Assembly (NCBI RefSeq): GCF_026262645.1
Contig: NZ_SHNO01000001.1
Coordinates: 496,001-560,000 of the forward strand
DNA length: 64,000 bases
Direction of reading: 5' to 3'
From: Candidatus Marimicrobium litorale
GTDB taxonomy: Bacteria > Pseudomonadota > Gammaproteobacteria > Pseudomonadales > Halieaceae
In this document: positions 43,129-52,616 of the stretch, piece after piece
Layout of the letters: every line of letters starts with the position of its first letter
How positions within the stretch are numbered: position 1 is the stretch's first letter
The notes under the pieces: model-generated
The model's input: only the letters and a program-made list of their open reading frames with translations
Told to the model about the DNA's origin: nothing
The model's database searches: none
Translations under genes and position numbers: made by a program

Positions 43129-44097
43129 TCAACCGACCGGCACGATAGCGAGCAGTTCCTCGATCACCCGGTCAGGGGTAATGCCGTTCGCCTCGGCTTC
43201 GAAGCTGAGAATCAGCCGATGGCGGAGAATGTCGGCTGCGACCGCCTGCACGTCGTCAGGGCTGACGAAATCGCGCCCCTTGATCCACGCGTGGGCCCGT
43301 GCGCAGCGATCCAGTGCGATCGTGGCCCTCGGGCTCCCACCATATTCGAGCCAGCTGGCCAAAGTATCGCTGTAGCGTGTCGGCGTCCGTGTGGCGATGA
43401 CCAGTTGCACGAGGTACTGTTCTACCGCGTCGGACATGTGCAGCGCCAGTATGTCCTGCCGCGCGCTGAATACGCTGGCTTGCGACAGTTTGGGCGGCAC
43501 CTTCGGAGCGTCTCGGCCCGCTTCAGCGCGGGTCAGTCTTAGGATATCGGTCTCTGCGGCAGTGTCCGGATAATCGACCCGCACGTGCATCAGAAAGCGG
43601 TCCAACTGTGCCTCGGGCAGTGGGTAGGTGCCCTCTTGCTCGATAGGGTTTTGGGTCGCCATGACCAGAAACAGGTCGGGCAAGTCATAGGTCTGGCTAC
43701 CGGCACTGACCTGTCGCTCTGCCATGGCCTCGAGCAGGGCTGACTGCACTTTTGCTGGCGCCCGGTTGACCTCATCGGCCAATACAAGGTTATGAAATAT
43801 AGGGCCTTTTTGAAAGTGGAAGCTGGCTTCTTGTGGTCGATAGATCTCGGTACCGGTGACATCGCCGGGTAACAGGTCAGGGGTGAACTGAATTCGCTGA
43901 AATTCCCCCTCAAGGCCGTCTGCGAGTGACTTGATTGCGCGCGTCTTGGCCAGTCCTGGAGCACCCTCTACCAGCAGGTGGCCGTCTGCCAGTAGCGCGA
44001 TAATCAGCCGCTGAACGAGATGGGCTTGCCCAATAATCTGCCCGCTGAGCCACTGCTCAAGAGCTAGAATATCGCTATTGCGAGTTGATGGATTCAA
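43129..44097 (-). CDS. MoxR family AAA+ ATPase
   Basis: A MoxR-type AAA+ chaperone of about 322 residues. Landmarks are GQIIGQAHLVQRLIIALLADGHLLVEGAPGLAKTR (Walker A), LVLADEVNRAPAKVQSALLEAMAE (Walker B and sensor region), ATQNPIEQEGTYPLPEAQLDRF and a C-terminal lid. It should remodel or activate the vWA proteins encoded downstream. Start uncertain: ATG 44184 gives a 351-residue product with an unusual N-terminus and no ribosome site. TTG 44097 has AGGG seven bases upstream and yields the family length. It is the first gene of the six-gene minus-strand operon. Confidence 0.88.
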   Translation of the reverse strand: MNPSTRNSDILALEQWLSGQIIGQAHLVQRLIIALLADGHLLVEGAPGLAKTRAIKSLADGLEGEFQRIQFTPDLLPGDVTGTEIYRPQEASFHFQKGPIFHNLVLADEVNRAPAKVQSALLEAMAERQVSAGSQTYDLPDLFLVMATQNPIEQEGTYPLPEAQLDRFLMHVRVDYPDTAAETDILRLTRAEAGRDAPKVPPKLSQASVFSARQDILALHMSDAVEQYLVQLVIATRTPTRYSDTLASWLEYGGSPRATIALDRCARAHAWIKGRDFVSPDDVQAVAADILRHRLILSFEAEANGITPDRVIEELLAIVPVG

Positions 44098-44417
44098 TTG
44101 TTTTGCCCTGTTGTCGGTATCACGAAGGAGGCATTTTAGCCGAACCGGGCTGACTGTACAGTCTGTCCCGCACTCATATGTCAAATAGTATGAACCGGCA
44201 GTGGTCAGAAAGTTCCGCAGCTGCGCCCTGTGCCCGGGCGAAAACGGTTACTTCACTGGGTAAGGGTAGATGACGAGCGTCGCCCCGGGACCGGTGCGGC
44301 CCCGATGCGGTAGCGATTCGCGTCTTGCGCGCGTGTGCGAATGATGTGCGAAAAATCCAGTCGGCGCTATTACCGCAGCGTCTAGAACTCCGCAAAGAGG
44401 TTCGGAGCGATAGCGCT

Positions 44418-44621
44418 TTAGAGCGCCCGGATCTTATGTACACCGGACACGCCGGTGTATCCGTCCCACTCGTCGTAGCGTCCTTCGCGCCAACCCGAAA
44501 TCCAGTTAAGTCGATGCGCTTCTTCAACATGCGGACAAAAATCGATACTGCGTCTCGAAAGTCCAGCCTGATAGCCTCTATCGTAGGCCCTGGTTTTCAT
44601 ATCGCGTTTTTGTCTTCTCAT
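44418..44621 (-). CDS. rmf: ribosome modulation factor
   Basis: A 67-residue basic protein recognised as RMF: MRRQKRDMKTRAYDRGYQAG near the start, then SRRSIDFCPH and LNWISGWREGRYD match the family's core blocks. RMF drives 70S ribosomes into inactive 100S dimers in stationary phase. It is about ten residues longer than the E. coli protein at the C-terminus. It lies alone between the MoxR operon and the acyl-CoA synthetase gene, with several hundred bases upstream that presumably carry its promoter. Confidence 0.9.
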   Translation of the reverse strand: MRRQKRDMKTRAYDRGYQAGLSRRSIDFCPHVEEAHRLNWISGWREGRYDEWDGYTGVSGVHKIRAL

Positions 44622-45103
44622 AGATCAAGGTCCTGTGGCAGGTGCGCCGACCGGCCGCAGGTGCCTGGTTTATGCGGCGGTTGGCAACGTTGTTGACAGC
44701 TTGTAGTGACGTGTGGAGGCTGACTGGGAGGCCAGCTAACACGGCGTCCGTGTCCGAAAAGCACCGTCTTCATGAAAACAAAGAATCGTAACCAAGTCGA
44801 CAACAGATTTGTTCTGACCAGGCCTCTCCAATATAACCTGATTGAAAAATTTGATGCAGGGCAATGGCCTGTAGCGCTGTTTGAAGGTGGTTAGAGAGAC
44901 ACGGAAATACGCGGTGTTTGATGGCTGCGGCTACGACAGGCAGCGGCTAACATGCGGTCGCCTTACCGTGGGGCACATCGGGAGCTCATGTGCGCCGACA
45001 ACCGGTGCCTACGGGCGAAAAACAGCCTGTTGAGACAGCGAGGCGCCGCGATGAGCCGGCCACTCGTCACCGTTGCCCGGTTGGGTCGGCCAATCGATGG
45101 GGC
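44622..45103. other. intergenic region upstream of rmf
   Basis: About 480 bases between rmf and the end of the acyl-CoA synthetase gene. It probably holds the rmf promoter (minus strand). Short ORFs on both strands show no family features. No clear terminator or repeat was found. Confidence 0.4.
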
Positions 45104-46774
45104 TCACTGCCAAACGACGCGGTCCCCCGAGGCGTACCAGGCGTCCAGCTCGGGTTCATAGGCCGCTTCCACCGCATTGCGCTTGATTTTTAATGTCGGC
45201 GTAAGAAAGCCATTCTCTGTATCCCATGTCTCTGCGGCGATTGCTAGAAATTGCATCCGCTCGTATTCCTCGACCTCGCGGTTTACCGCATCGAGAAGCG
45301 CCTCAAGGCGCGTCGACAGCGCGTCGCGCTTCTCGGGTGACGCCAGTGAACTCCGCAACTCTTCTGCAATCTGTACAATGCCATAGCAAGCCGGCCGACC
45401 TGCACCAGAGACGCAGGATAGTTCGATTGAGCTGTCTGAGTTGAGCAGGTTTTCGATCGGTGCGGGCGATACGTATTTCCCTTTGCTGGTCTTGAACAGC
45501 TCTTTTAGCCTGCCGGTAATCTTGAGCAACCCGTCCGCTGAATACTCGCCGCGGTCTCCCGTTCGAAAAAAACCATCATCAGTGTAGGCCTCGGAGGTAA
45601 TGTCAGGCGCCTTGTAGTACCCCAACATGTTGCCCGGCGACTTGATCTGAATCTCCCCCTCCTCAGTGATGCGGGTTTCGACATTTTTGCCCGGCACGCC
45701 GACGTAGCCCGCTCGACGCTGGTCGGGTGTAGACATGTGGGAATAGGCGAAATCTTCGCTCATGCCGTAGCCTTCGAGCAGTTGCAACCCCAGTGACTCG
45801 TACCACAGAATAAGTTCTTCGGGAATAGGCGCAGAGCCGCTGCCTGCAAGGCGCACGTGCGCGAGACCTAGACCGTCGAGAATTTTGCGCCGCATAAGGC
45901 GACCGACCAGTGGAAGCCTGAGCAGTCGCGCCAGTTTCCGCTCAGGCATTTTCTGGAAAACGCCTAGCTGGAATTTGAGCCACAGTCGCGGCACGGAGAT
46001 AAACAGCGTGGGTCGAGCTCGATGCAGATCCTTGACAAACGTCTCCAGTGTCTCCGCAAAATAGATTCGGTTGCCTGCGAAGAAAGAGCCGCATTCCACT
46101 GTGGCCCGCTCGAATACATGGGCCAAAGGCAGGTAAGAGAGAATTCTGTCATCGGAGGTGATGTTGAGATCGTTGACGACCAGTTGGGTGGGTACTGCCG
46201 TCGATTCGAAGGAATGCATAACGCCTTTGGGCGTGCCCGTACTGCCCGAGGTGTAGCACATCAGGGCGAGTTGGTCTCCAGCTGGTGATGGGCTATCACT
46301 TATCGGCTCGTGGGCCGCGATAATGTCCTCCCATGTGGGATAGCTGGTCGCCGGCGCAAGCGGCAGTGCGATACCCGGCAGATCATCGGGGACGCCCTCG
46401 CGCAAACTGTCCCAGTCATCGAGTTTTCCTATAATGACCAGCTGAGAATCGGAGTGATCAAGAATCTGTTTAACCGTGTCCGCATTCAGTGTCGGGTAGA
46501 GCGCGATCGACACATGTCCCGCCATCCAGATGGCAAGGTCTGCGATTATGAAGTGCGCACAGTTTTTTGAGATCATTGCAATGTGACTGCCCGGAGCCAG
46601 GTCGAGGCCGCGCAGATAGGCCGCCATTCTTCGAGCCTCGTTCATTGCGCCGGCCCAGGTGTAGTCGACCACTTGACCATTGCCCAGCGGTTGCGTCATG
46701 TAGATGCGATCAGGTGTGGAGCGCTCCCACTCGTAAACCGCATCCAGCAGAAGTTTGGGCTTTGAATCTGACAT
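45104..46774 (-). CDS. AMP-dependent long-chain acyl-CoA synthetase
   Basis: A 556-residue adenylate-forming ligase activating a fatty or aromatic acid to its CoA ester. The P-loop LMCYTSGSTGTPKGVMHSF, the A5 motif LLEGYGMSEDF, RTGDRGEYSADG and GRLKELFKTSKGKYVSPAPIEN are intact; the catalytic Lys near the C-terminus is in TPTLKIKRNAVEA. The layout is that of FadD15/FAA-type long-chain ligases. ATG 46774 is preferred; GTG 46798 is an alternative in the same frame. It is 64 bases downstream of glcF on the same strand and may share that transcript. Confidence 0.88.
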   Translation of the reverse strand: MSDSKPKLLLDAVYEWERSTPDRIYMTQPLGNGQVVDYTWAGAMNEARRMAAYLRGLDLAPGSHIAMISKNCAHFIIADLAIWMAGHVSIALYPTLNADTVKQILDHSDSQLVIIGKLDDWDSLREGVPDDLPGIALPLAPATSYPTWEDIIAAHEPISDSPSPAGDQLALMCYTSGSTGTPKGVMHSFESTAVPTQLVVNDLNITSDDRILSYLPLAHVFERATVECGSFFAGNRIYFAETLETFVKDLHRARPTLFISVPRLWLKFQLGVFQKMPERKLARLLRLPLVGRLMRRKILDGLGLAHVRLAGSGSAPIPEELILWYESLGLQLLEGYGMSEDFAYSHMSTPDQRRAGYVGVPGKNVETRITEEGEIQIKSPGNMLGYYKAPDITSEAYTDDGFFRTGDRGEYSADGLLKITGRLKELFKTSKGKYVSPAPIENLLNSDSSIELSCVSGAGRPACYGIVQIAEELRSSLASPEKRDALSTRLEALLDAVNREVEEYERMQFLAIAAETWDTENGFLTPTLKIKRNAVEAAYEPELDAWYASGDRVVWQ

Positions 46775-46838
46775 AGCTTTACTCGGGTCGTTTTGCACGA
46801 CGCAACTTTATAGCAAAAGTCGCTTGTTGCAACCCTCT

Positions 46839-48053
46839 CTATGGCGTTGAATCGAGTAATTCTATCCAGTGGACCACCCGGATGTTGGCTCCGGACTGCA
46901 GATGCAGCTGGCATCCGATATTGGCCGTGACAATGACGTCCGGATGGTCGCCAGTGAGCGCGCTGAGAGTCGACTGACGCAGACGGTCGCTGGTATCGGG
47001 TTGCAGCAGGGAATAAGTCCCCGCTGAGCCACAGCAGCCCTGATCCGGCAGGTTCTTTACCACCTCGAACCCAAGGCGCGTTAATACCCTGTGTATCAAC
47101 GCCGGTTGTTGCATGGCGTTGCGCAGGGTGCAGGGGGTGTGAACCGCCACTCGTCCAATACGTGTATCGACCGTCAGTTGTTCCAGCGGCTCGGCCTCCA
47201 GCACCTGGCCTACGTCTTTTGCGAGAGCGGTGATCCGGGCAGCCTTGGCGCTGTAAAGGGGGTCATTGACCAGCAGTCGGCCGTAATCGTTTAGTTGCGC
47301 CCCGCAACCGCTGGCACTGCTGACGATAGCTTCTGCGCCCTGCTCGATGTAGGGCCACCATTGATCAATGTTGTGGCGAGCCCGCTCTGCCGCGCTATCC
47401 GGTGCCGAGAGATGTTGGTCCAAGGCGCCGCAGCAACCGGCGCGGGGCGCGCTCTGCAGGGTGACCCCGAGTTTGTCCAGCAGGCGCCGAGCGACGGCAT
47501 GTGTGGCCGGTGTGGCCGCGGATTGTACGCATCCTTCGAGTGCCAGCATGGTGCGCTCGTGACGTGCCGTGGGCGCCACTCCGACAGACTGTGGTGGCGG
47601 CACTTTGCTGCGCAGACGTGGCGGCAAGACAGGCAGCGCCCATCGGGCAAAAGCCAACCCCGTCGATAGCAGCCGCGGTCTGACCAGAAGCGTACGCAGG
47701 GCACGCCGCCTCAGACTGTCCCAGCGACGGCGGGGAGCCTCTTGCTCCAGAAGGTCGCGGCCAATGTCCAGCAGCTCCCCATAGCGCACACCCGAAGGGC
47801 ACGTGGTCTCGCAATTACGGCAGGTAAGACAGCGATCGAGGTGCGTAACCGTTGCGGCACTGGCCTCACCGGATTCCAGCATGTTCTTAATCAGGTAAAT
47901 CCGACCCCGCGGACTGTCCCGTTCATCCCTGGTATCGAGGTAAGTGGGGCAGGTGGCCAGACAGATGCCACAGTGGACGCAGGCGCCCGTGAGTTGGCGC
48001 GCGGCGATGCCTTGGGGTGTCTCGCTATAACGTGGGTGAAGTTCTACGTGCAT
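46839..48053 (-). CDS. glcF: glycolate oxidase iron-sulfur subunit
   Basis: A 404-residue GlcF. Two [4Fe-4S] motifs, CVHCGICLATCP (Cys 25, 28, 31, 35) and CLTCRNCETTCP (near 75-86), are followed by two CCG domains: GCCGALDQ and GCCGSAGTYSLL. It passes electrons from the flavin subunits GlcD and GlcE towards the quinone pool. The order glcD-glcE-glcF on the minus strand, with gaps or overlaps under ten bases, is the standard operon. Confidence 0.93.
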   Translation of the reverse strand: MHVELHPRYSETPQGIAARQLTGACVHCGICLATCPTYLDTRDERDSPRGRIYLIKNMLESGEASAATVTHLDRCLTCRNCETTCPSGVRYGELLDIGRDLLEQEAPRRRWDSLRRRALRTLLVRPRLLSTGLAFARWALPVLPPRLRSKVPPPQSVGVAPTARHERTMLALEGCVQSAATPATHAVARRLLDKLGVTLQSAPRAGCCGALDQHLSAPDSAAERARHNIDQWWPYIEQGAEAIVSSASGCGAQLNDYGRLLVNDPLYSAKAARITALAKDVGQVLEAEPLEQLTVDTRIGRVAVHTPCTLRNAMQQPALIHRVLTRLGFEVVKNLPDQGCCGSAGTYSLLQPDTSDRLRQSTLSALTGDHPDVIVTANIGCQLHLQSGANIRVVHWIELLDSTP

Positions 48054-48062
48054 CGTGATCCT

Positions 48063-49139
48063 TTACATCCAGCTGTAGAGACGGCCGGGATTGAGCGTGC
48101 CCCCGGGGTCAAAGACTTGCTTCAAGCGCAGGTGCAGGCGGCGTTCTGCGTCAGACAAGGCGGGTTTTACCTCACCGTGTCGGTCACCGCCGCGGTGGAG
48201 ACTGACGTGTCCGCCCTGTCGCACGGCATGAGATTGCAATGTTTGCTGCGGCTGTTCTCCCCTGGACCAGCGCAGGGCACCACCCCAGTCGATCAGCATG
48301 TCCTCGCAGTGCGTTGCGGGCAGCGTCGGTGACACAGAATAACGCCACAGTGGACTGTCGCCGTCAAAAAACGGTAGGGTCATCTCGCGTAGGTCCTGCC
48401 ATGGCGTCGCAGCTTCCGCCAGCGCGTCGCCGCCCCAGAGTCGGGCGGTGTGCTCGACTGCGCGGCGGGCGCCGGACAGCCGCAGGTACAAGCGACCCGC
48501 CCACCAGGCGGCTGCCGACAGAGGCTTCGGTTGAGTCCCCCGTCGGTTCATTTCCTGCACCGCCTCATGTGCATTCATATCGAACGCCAGTGTCAGGGTT
48601 TTTTCGGCCCTTGGAACCACCTTGACGCTAATCTCACTGAGAACACCCAGCGTTCCGAGTGCTCCTGCCTGCAGCCGTGACACGTCGTAGCCGGCAACAT
48701 TTTTCATTACTCGACCGCCAAACTGCATGACCCGGCCATCCCCGGCGATAATAGCTACACCCAGCACCCTGTCTCTGGCAGCGCCGCCCCAGGGGCGGCC
48801 GGGGCCTGATTGATTACACGCAATCGTGCCTCCCAATGTGGCGTTTCCCCCGAACACCGGCGGCTCGAACGACAGAGTTTGCCCGTTAGCTTCCAGCAGC
48901 GTGAGGATCTCGCTGATGGAGGTGCCGCAACGCGCGGTGAGCACGAGCTCGCCGGGCTGGTAATCTACGATGCCGCGGTGACGGGAAACATCCAGTGACG
49001 CGCAGTCGCATGCGCGTCCCCCGGTATGACGCTTGCTGTCGCCGCCCTTGATATACAGCGCACGATTTTCTCCGGCGGCAGTTTTTATGGTGGCCGCCAG
49101 TTCTTCGCCAAGATCAAGAGAGACAGCGGCGTCAATCAT
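48063..49139 (-). CDS. glcE: glycolate oxidase FAD-binding subunit
   Basis: A 358-residue GlcE with the PCMH-type FAD domain: LYIKGGDSKRHTGG, YQPGELVLTARCGTSISEI, FGGNATLGGTIACNQSGPGRPWGGAARDRVLGV and GGRVMKNVAGYDVSRLQAGALGTLG. It forms the membrane-associated glycolate dehydrogenase with GlcD and GlcF. It overlaps glcD by eight bases, which indicates coupled translation. Confidence 0.92.
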   Translation of the reverse strand: MIDAAVSLDLGEELAATIKTAAGENRALYIKGGDSKRHTGGRACDCASLDVSRHRGIVDYQPGELVLTARCGTSISEILTLLEANGQTLSFEPPVFGGNATLGGTIACNQSGPGRPWGGAARDRVLGVAIIAGDGRVMQFGGRVMKNVAGYDVSRLQAGALGTLGVLSEISVKVVPRAEKTLTLAFDMNAHEAVQEMNRRGTQPKPLSAAAWWAGRLYLRLSGARRAVEHTARLWGGDALAEAATPWQDLREMTLPFFDGDSPLWRYSVSPTLPATHCEDMLIDWGGALRWSRGEQPQQTLQSHAVRQGGHVSLHRGGDRHGEVKPALSDAERRLHLRLKQVFDPGGTLNPGRLYSWM

Positions 49140-50565
49140 GCGTGTGCTGCCGGGGTAGCGCCCGGTATTCCTGACAACGTTTCAGGATAGGAACTCCCTT
49201 GCCGGGATTGAGCCTTAAGCCGGGATCGAAGGCGTGCTTGATGTCCTCCAGCAGGTTCAGCTCCTCTTGAGAGAATTGTTCCGACATCATGCCCAGTTTT
49301 TCAATACCGACGCCGTGCTCCCCGCTAATACACCCGCCCACCTTGACTGACAGCGTCAGGATCGACTCGCCAAAGTGTTTTGCGTTGCTCACCTGCTCCG
49401 GTTTGCTGGCGTCGAACAGGATCAGGGGATGCAGATTGCCGTCTCCCGCGTGAAAGACGTTGGCCACACCGAGCCCATACTGCTCACCGAGGCGATGAAT
49501 TTCCGTCAGCACATGGGAGAGCTGGTGTCGCGGAATGGTGCCGTCCATACAGTAGTAGTCAGGTGCAAGGCGTCCCACAGCGGGGAAAGCTGACTTGCGC
49601 CCCCTCCAGAGCAGCTGACGGTGCGTTTCATCAACCGATATGACCACGCTTGCGGCCCCTTGCTGCCTGAAAAGGTCCGCCACCTGTGAAATATGCTGAT
49701 CCACTTCCTCCGCGGTGCCATCGACCTCGCACAACAGTATGGCGGCTGCCTCGCGGGGATAGCCTGCCTGACTGAAATCTTCCGCGGCGCTCACTGCCAG
49801 ACGATCCATCATTTCAAGGCCCGCCGGAATAATACCTGCGCTGATAACGGCGCTCACAGCGTCGCCTGCTTCGGTAATGCTGTCAAAACCCGCCATGACG
49901 ACCTTTGCGATTTCCGGAGAAGGGAGTAACTGTACGGTGATCTCGGTAACGATGCCCAGCAGTCCTTCGGAGCCTGTCATCAGGGCCATAAGATCCAGCG
50001 CAGGGCTGTCGAGCCCCGCACCGCCGACCACTAGTTTCTCGCCCTCAGAGGTGTAAAGCGTTAGCGAGAGAATATTATTCACGGTCAGGCCGTATTTCAG
50101 GCAGTGAACCCCGCCAGAGTTTTCCGCCACGTTACCGCCAATAGTGCAGGCGATTTGGGAAGAGGGGTCCGGAGCATAATAAAGACCGTGCGGCGCCGCC
50201 GCTTCCGAGATGGAAAGGTTGGCGACGCCCGGCTGCACCCGTGCTGTGCGAGCCAGCGGATCTATGTCGATAATGCCATCAAGCCGAGAAAGCACCAGTA
50301 ATACCCCCTCGGGGTGAGGCATGGCGCCACCGCATAGTCCAGTACCTGCGCCGCGTGCGACAACCGGAATATTCAGCGTGTGACACAGGCGAAGGACCTG
50401 TTGCACCTCTGTGTCTGAACCGGGCAATGCTACTGCCAGTGGGAGTTCCCGGTACAGGGGGAGTGCATCGCATTCATAGGGTCGTTGCAATTCCCGCTCG
50501 ACAATCACGTGATCGTCACCCAGGCATTCCCGGAGACGGCTGACCAGTACCTCGTTTGATGTCAC
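49132..50565 (-). CDS. glcD: glycolate oxidase catalytic FAD subunit
   Basis: A 477-residue FAD-linked oxidase of the GlcD/lactate dehydrogenase type. The flavin-binding VVARGAGTGLCGGAMPHPEGVLL, the segment IGGNVAENSGGVHCLKYGLT, and the C-terminal FHAGDGNLHPLILFD plus GCISGEHGVGIEKLG (catalytic and substrate His region) are intact. It oxidises glycolate to glyoxylate; related enzymes take D-lactate, but the glcE and glcF neighbours favour glycolate. The start is GTG 50565, with AAGGA eight bases upstream. No glcC regulator is adjacent. Confidence 0.93.
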   Translation of the reverse strand: MTSNEVLVSRLRECLGDDHVIVERELQRPYECDALPLYRELPLAVALPGSDTEVQQVLRLCHTLNIPVVARGAGTGLCGGAMPHPEGVLLVLSRLDGIIDIDPLARTARVQPGVANLSISEAAAPHGLYYAPDPSSQIACTIGGNVAENSGGVHCLKYGLTVNNILSLTLYTSEGEKLVVGGAGLDSPALDLMALMTGSEGLLGIVTEITVQLLPSPEIAKVVMAGFDSITEAGDAVSAVISAGIIPAGLEMMDRLAVSAAEDFSQAGYPREAAAILLCEVDGTAEEVDQHISQVADLFRQQGAASVVISVDETHRQLLWRGRKSAFPAVGRLAPDYYCMDGTIPRHQLSHVLTEIHRLGEQYGLGVANVFHAGDGNLHPLILFDASKPEQVSNAKHFGESILTLSVKVGGCISGEHGVGIEKLGMMSEQFSQEELNLLEDIKHAFDPGLRLNPGKGVPILKRCQEYRALPRQHTHD

Positions 50566-50829
50566 GTTGTAATCCTTGTCAGTATGGTGATGGAGGCGAG
50601 TGTTGTCTGCCGAGGCGTCTCACTAACCGCCATGTCCCGCTGCTTCTCCGTAATCACACTGTACAATTTTTGGCGCTGTTTCGCAGTGATTGATTATGCA
50701 GTGTACGTATCGCCAGCCGCACGGAATGCGGTGTGGCACACAGCGCCGGCATTGTAATGTTAATTCGCTCGAACCCCTGTGTATTTTTCTAATATTTAGC
50801 GTGCGCGAACCGCTCGCAGGAAAACTATC

Positions 50830-51351
50830 GTGACGTTAGAAAACGTGTCTCAACTAGGTGAATTTATTGGTGGCTTCGGCGTTATTTTCACCTTGATCTA
50901 CCTCGCGATTCAGGTGCGAAGTAATACAGGGTCACAGCGAGCCGATATGACTGCGCGTGTGCTGGAGGGTTTGGCAGCACAACAACATACTCTCGGCTTC
51001 AACGTATAAGCTAATCAATTTTTTATGCGATGGGTAACCGACGTGTCGCATCTCCCGCTCGAAGAGAGGGGTCGGTTTTAATGGGTAATGACAGAATTTG
51101 TGAGTTCCATGGAGTTGTTAATGCAGCAATACGAGGTGGGCAACGTGGGCCAGCAAGTATCGCAGCGGTGGGGCGATACATTGGACTTTTGGCTCAGTTT
51201 TGATGGAGTAAAGACGTACTGGTCAGGCAGAGCGACGCCCTGCACGAACAGCTTTACCCGTTACATTGACGATCGGCTCGCGGCAAATGATTACGCCTTT
51301 AACGCTAAAAATTACAAAGAATTCATAACAGCGGATATACTGGGACACTGA
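50830..51351 (+). pseudogene. membrane-anchored hypothetical protein gene with two in-frame stop codons
   Basis: Read in one frame from GTG 50830 (AGGAAA upstream) the product is a 173-codon protein broken only by TAA at 51007-51009 and TAA at 51079-51081. It starts MTLENVSQLGEFIGGFGVIFTLIYLAIQVRSN, a membrane anchor typical of a common marine-bacterial hypothetical family. The part between the stops (RWVTDVSHLPLEERGRF) and the part after (MTEFVSSMELLMQQYEVGN, then KTYWSGR and FTRYIDDRL) continue the same family pattern. The frame is preserved throughout, so the damage is two point mutations rather than a frameshift. An ORF from ATG 51088 alone would be only the C-terminal half. Confidence 0.75.
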
Positions 51352-51627
51352 GCTTTCGAGTGCGCGTGGTTGGTTATATTTTTCTCGGCGCATGAGGCCG
51401 TTGTAACGATTTGGCCTGCGCAATCGAGATGGATAGCCACTCACTAGAGAGACCCCTCTATATCGCGGTGGGTTGTGCCGCCGCAGGGTTCGATAAATTA
51501 TCCTATGCGATCCTTCTTCCCAGGAAAAGCGCATGCGGGTGGCGGTGATTTCAAGAGCGCTGGAGTCGTCACGGAAATTGTGGCATAACAATGCTCTTTT
51601 TCTTATAACATTCGGAGTGAGTCGAAG

Positions 51628-52503
51628 ATGGATGATTTCGCAGGTAAGGTTGCCGTGGTCACAGGTGGCGCCAGTGGTATTGGTCGCTCGATCGTTAAAG
51701 AGCTGTTGGCATCAGGGGCCAAGGTGGTTGTTGCCGATGTTGAGCAGAAGGCGCTGGACAAGCTGCTGGCAGAGTTCGACGGCGCAGGCGAAATCATGGG
51801 TGTCGTCACCGACGTGTCCGATGGCGATTCCGTTGCTGCATTGGCTGACAAAGTATACGGCGAACACGGCGCTTGCCACCTGTTATTCAACAACGCAGGT
51901 GTGGCAGCCCCGTCGGCGAACGTATGGGAGACAACCGTCAACGACTGGAAGTGGGTGCACGGAGTAAATGTACTCGGTGTGATCCATGGTATTCAGGCGT
52001 TTGTTCCGCGTATGATTGCCGGGGGAGAAAAGGGGCATATTATTAATACGTCTTCGGGCGACGGCGGCATCTCTCCATTGCCTTACCAATCGGTATACGC
52101 CTCGAGCAAGGCAGCTGTGAGTTGCATCAGTGAATGCCTGTCGGCTCAGTTGCAAAGTGAGGGCACCAATTTGAGTGCTTCTGTTTTTTACCCGTCTGGT
52201 GGCCTTCTCGATACCGGTATCTGGACCACAGATCGAAACCGCCCGAAAGACCTGGCGCGTGAAAAGCCTTATGATCCCGTGCCCACTGTTCAGGATTTTA
52301 AGGTCGCTGCCGAGCAGGCCGGTTGGGACCTTGAGTTTCAGGACCTGGATGAGCTAGCGCGCTACTGCCTGCAGGGCATTCGTGATAATCGTTTTGTGAT
52401 TATGATACGGGTCGAAGAAGCCGAGGCCACATTGCAGGAACGAGCCGCAAGAATTGGACGCGCCGAACTGCCGATAGACCAGGCGGAAATACCTCAGCTG
52501 TAG
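51628..52503 (+). CDS. short-chain dehydrogenase/reductase (SDR)
   Basis: A 291-residue classical SDR with TGGASGIGRSIVKE near residue 12, LLFNNAGVAAPS, Ser in INTSSGDGG and the catalytic YASSKAAV. VVVADVEQ after strand two points to NAD(H). It is a paralogue of the SDR at 8368, sharing ADxEQxALD and GVIHGIxxFVPxM. GGAG lies upstream of ATG 51628. The P450 gene follows after 113 bases, so it may oxidise the alcohol made by the P450 (inference). Confidence 0.88.
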   Translation: MDDFAGKVAVVTGGASGIGRSIVKELLASGAKVVVADVEQKALDKLLAEFDGAGEIMGVVTDVSDGDSVAALADKVYGEHGACHLLFNNAGVAAPSANVWETTVNDWKWVHGVNVLGVIHGIQAFVPRMIAGGEKGHIINTSSGDGGISPLPYQSVYASSKAAVSCISECLSAQLQSEGTNLSASVFYPSGGLLDTGIWTTDRNRPKDLAREKPYDPVPTVQDFKVAAEQAGWDLEFQDLDELARYCLQGIRDNRFVIMIRVEEAEATLQERAARIGRAELPIDQAEIPQL

Positions 52504-52616
52504 CAGGGGTTTCGCTTGCTGCGGCTGCGAGACAGCGGCCGCATGGATTCTCAGGGTAGAGAAAATTCTGCTCCTTGCTTAGAGTCCGCACTAATCATTA
52601 GACAAGGTGGTGCAAC

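Noticed and set aside
48239-48625. Plus-strand ORF over the glycolate oxidase operon
   Set aside because: It is antisense to glcE, and the composition reflects the GC-rich opposite strand rather than a protein family.
51007-51081. Programmed readthrough or recoding at the two TAA codons
   Set aside because: TAA is the strongest stop, no stimulatory structure is evident, and two sites would be needed; simple pseudogenisation is more likely.
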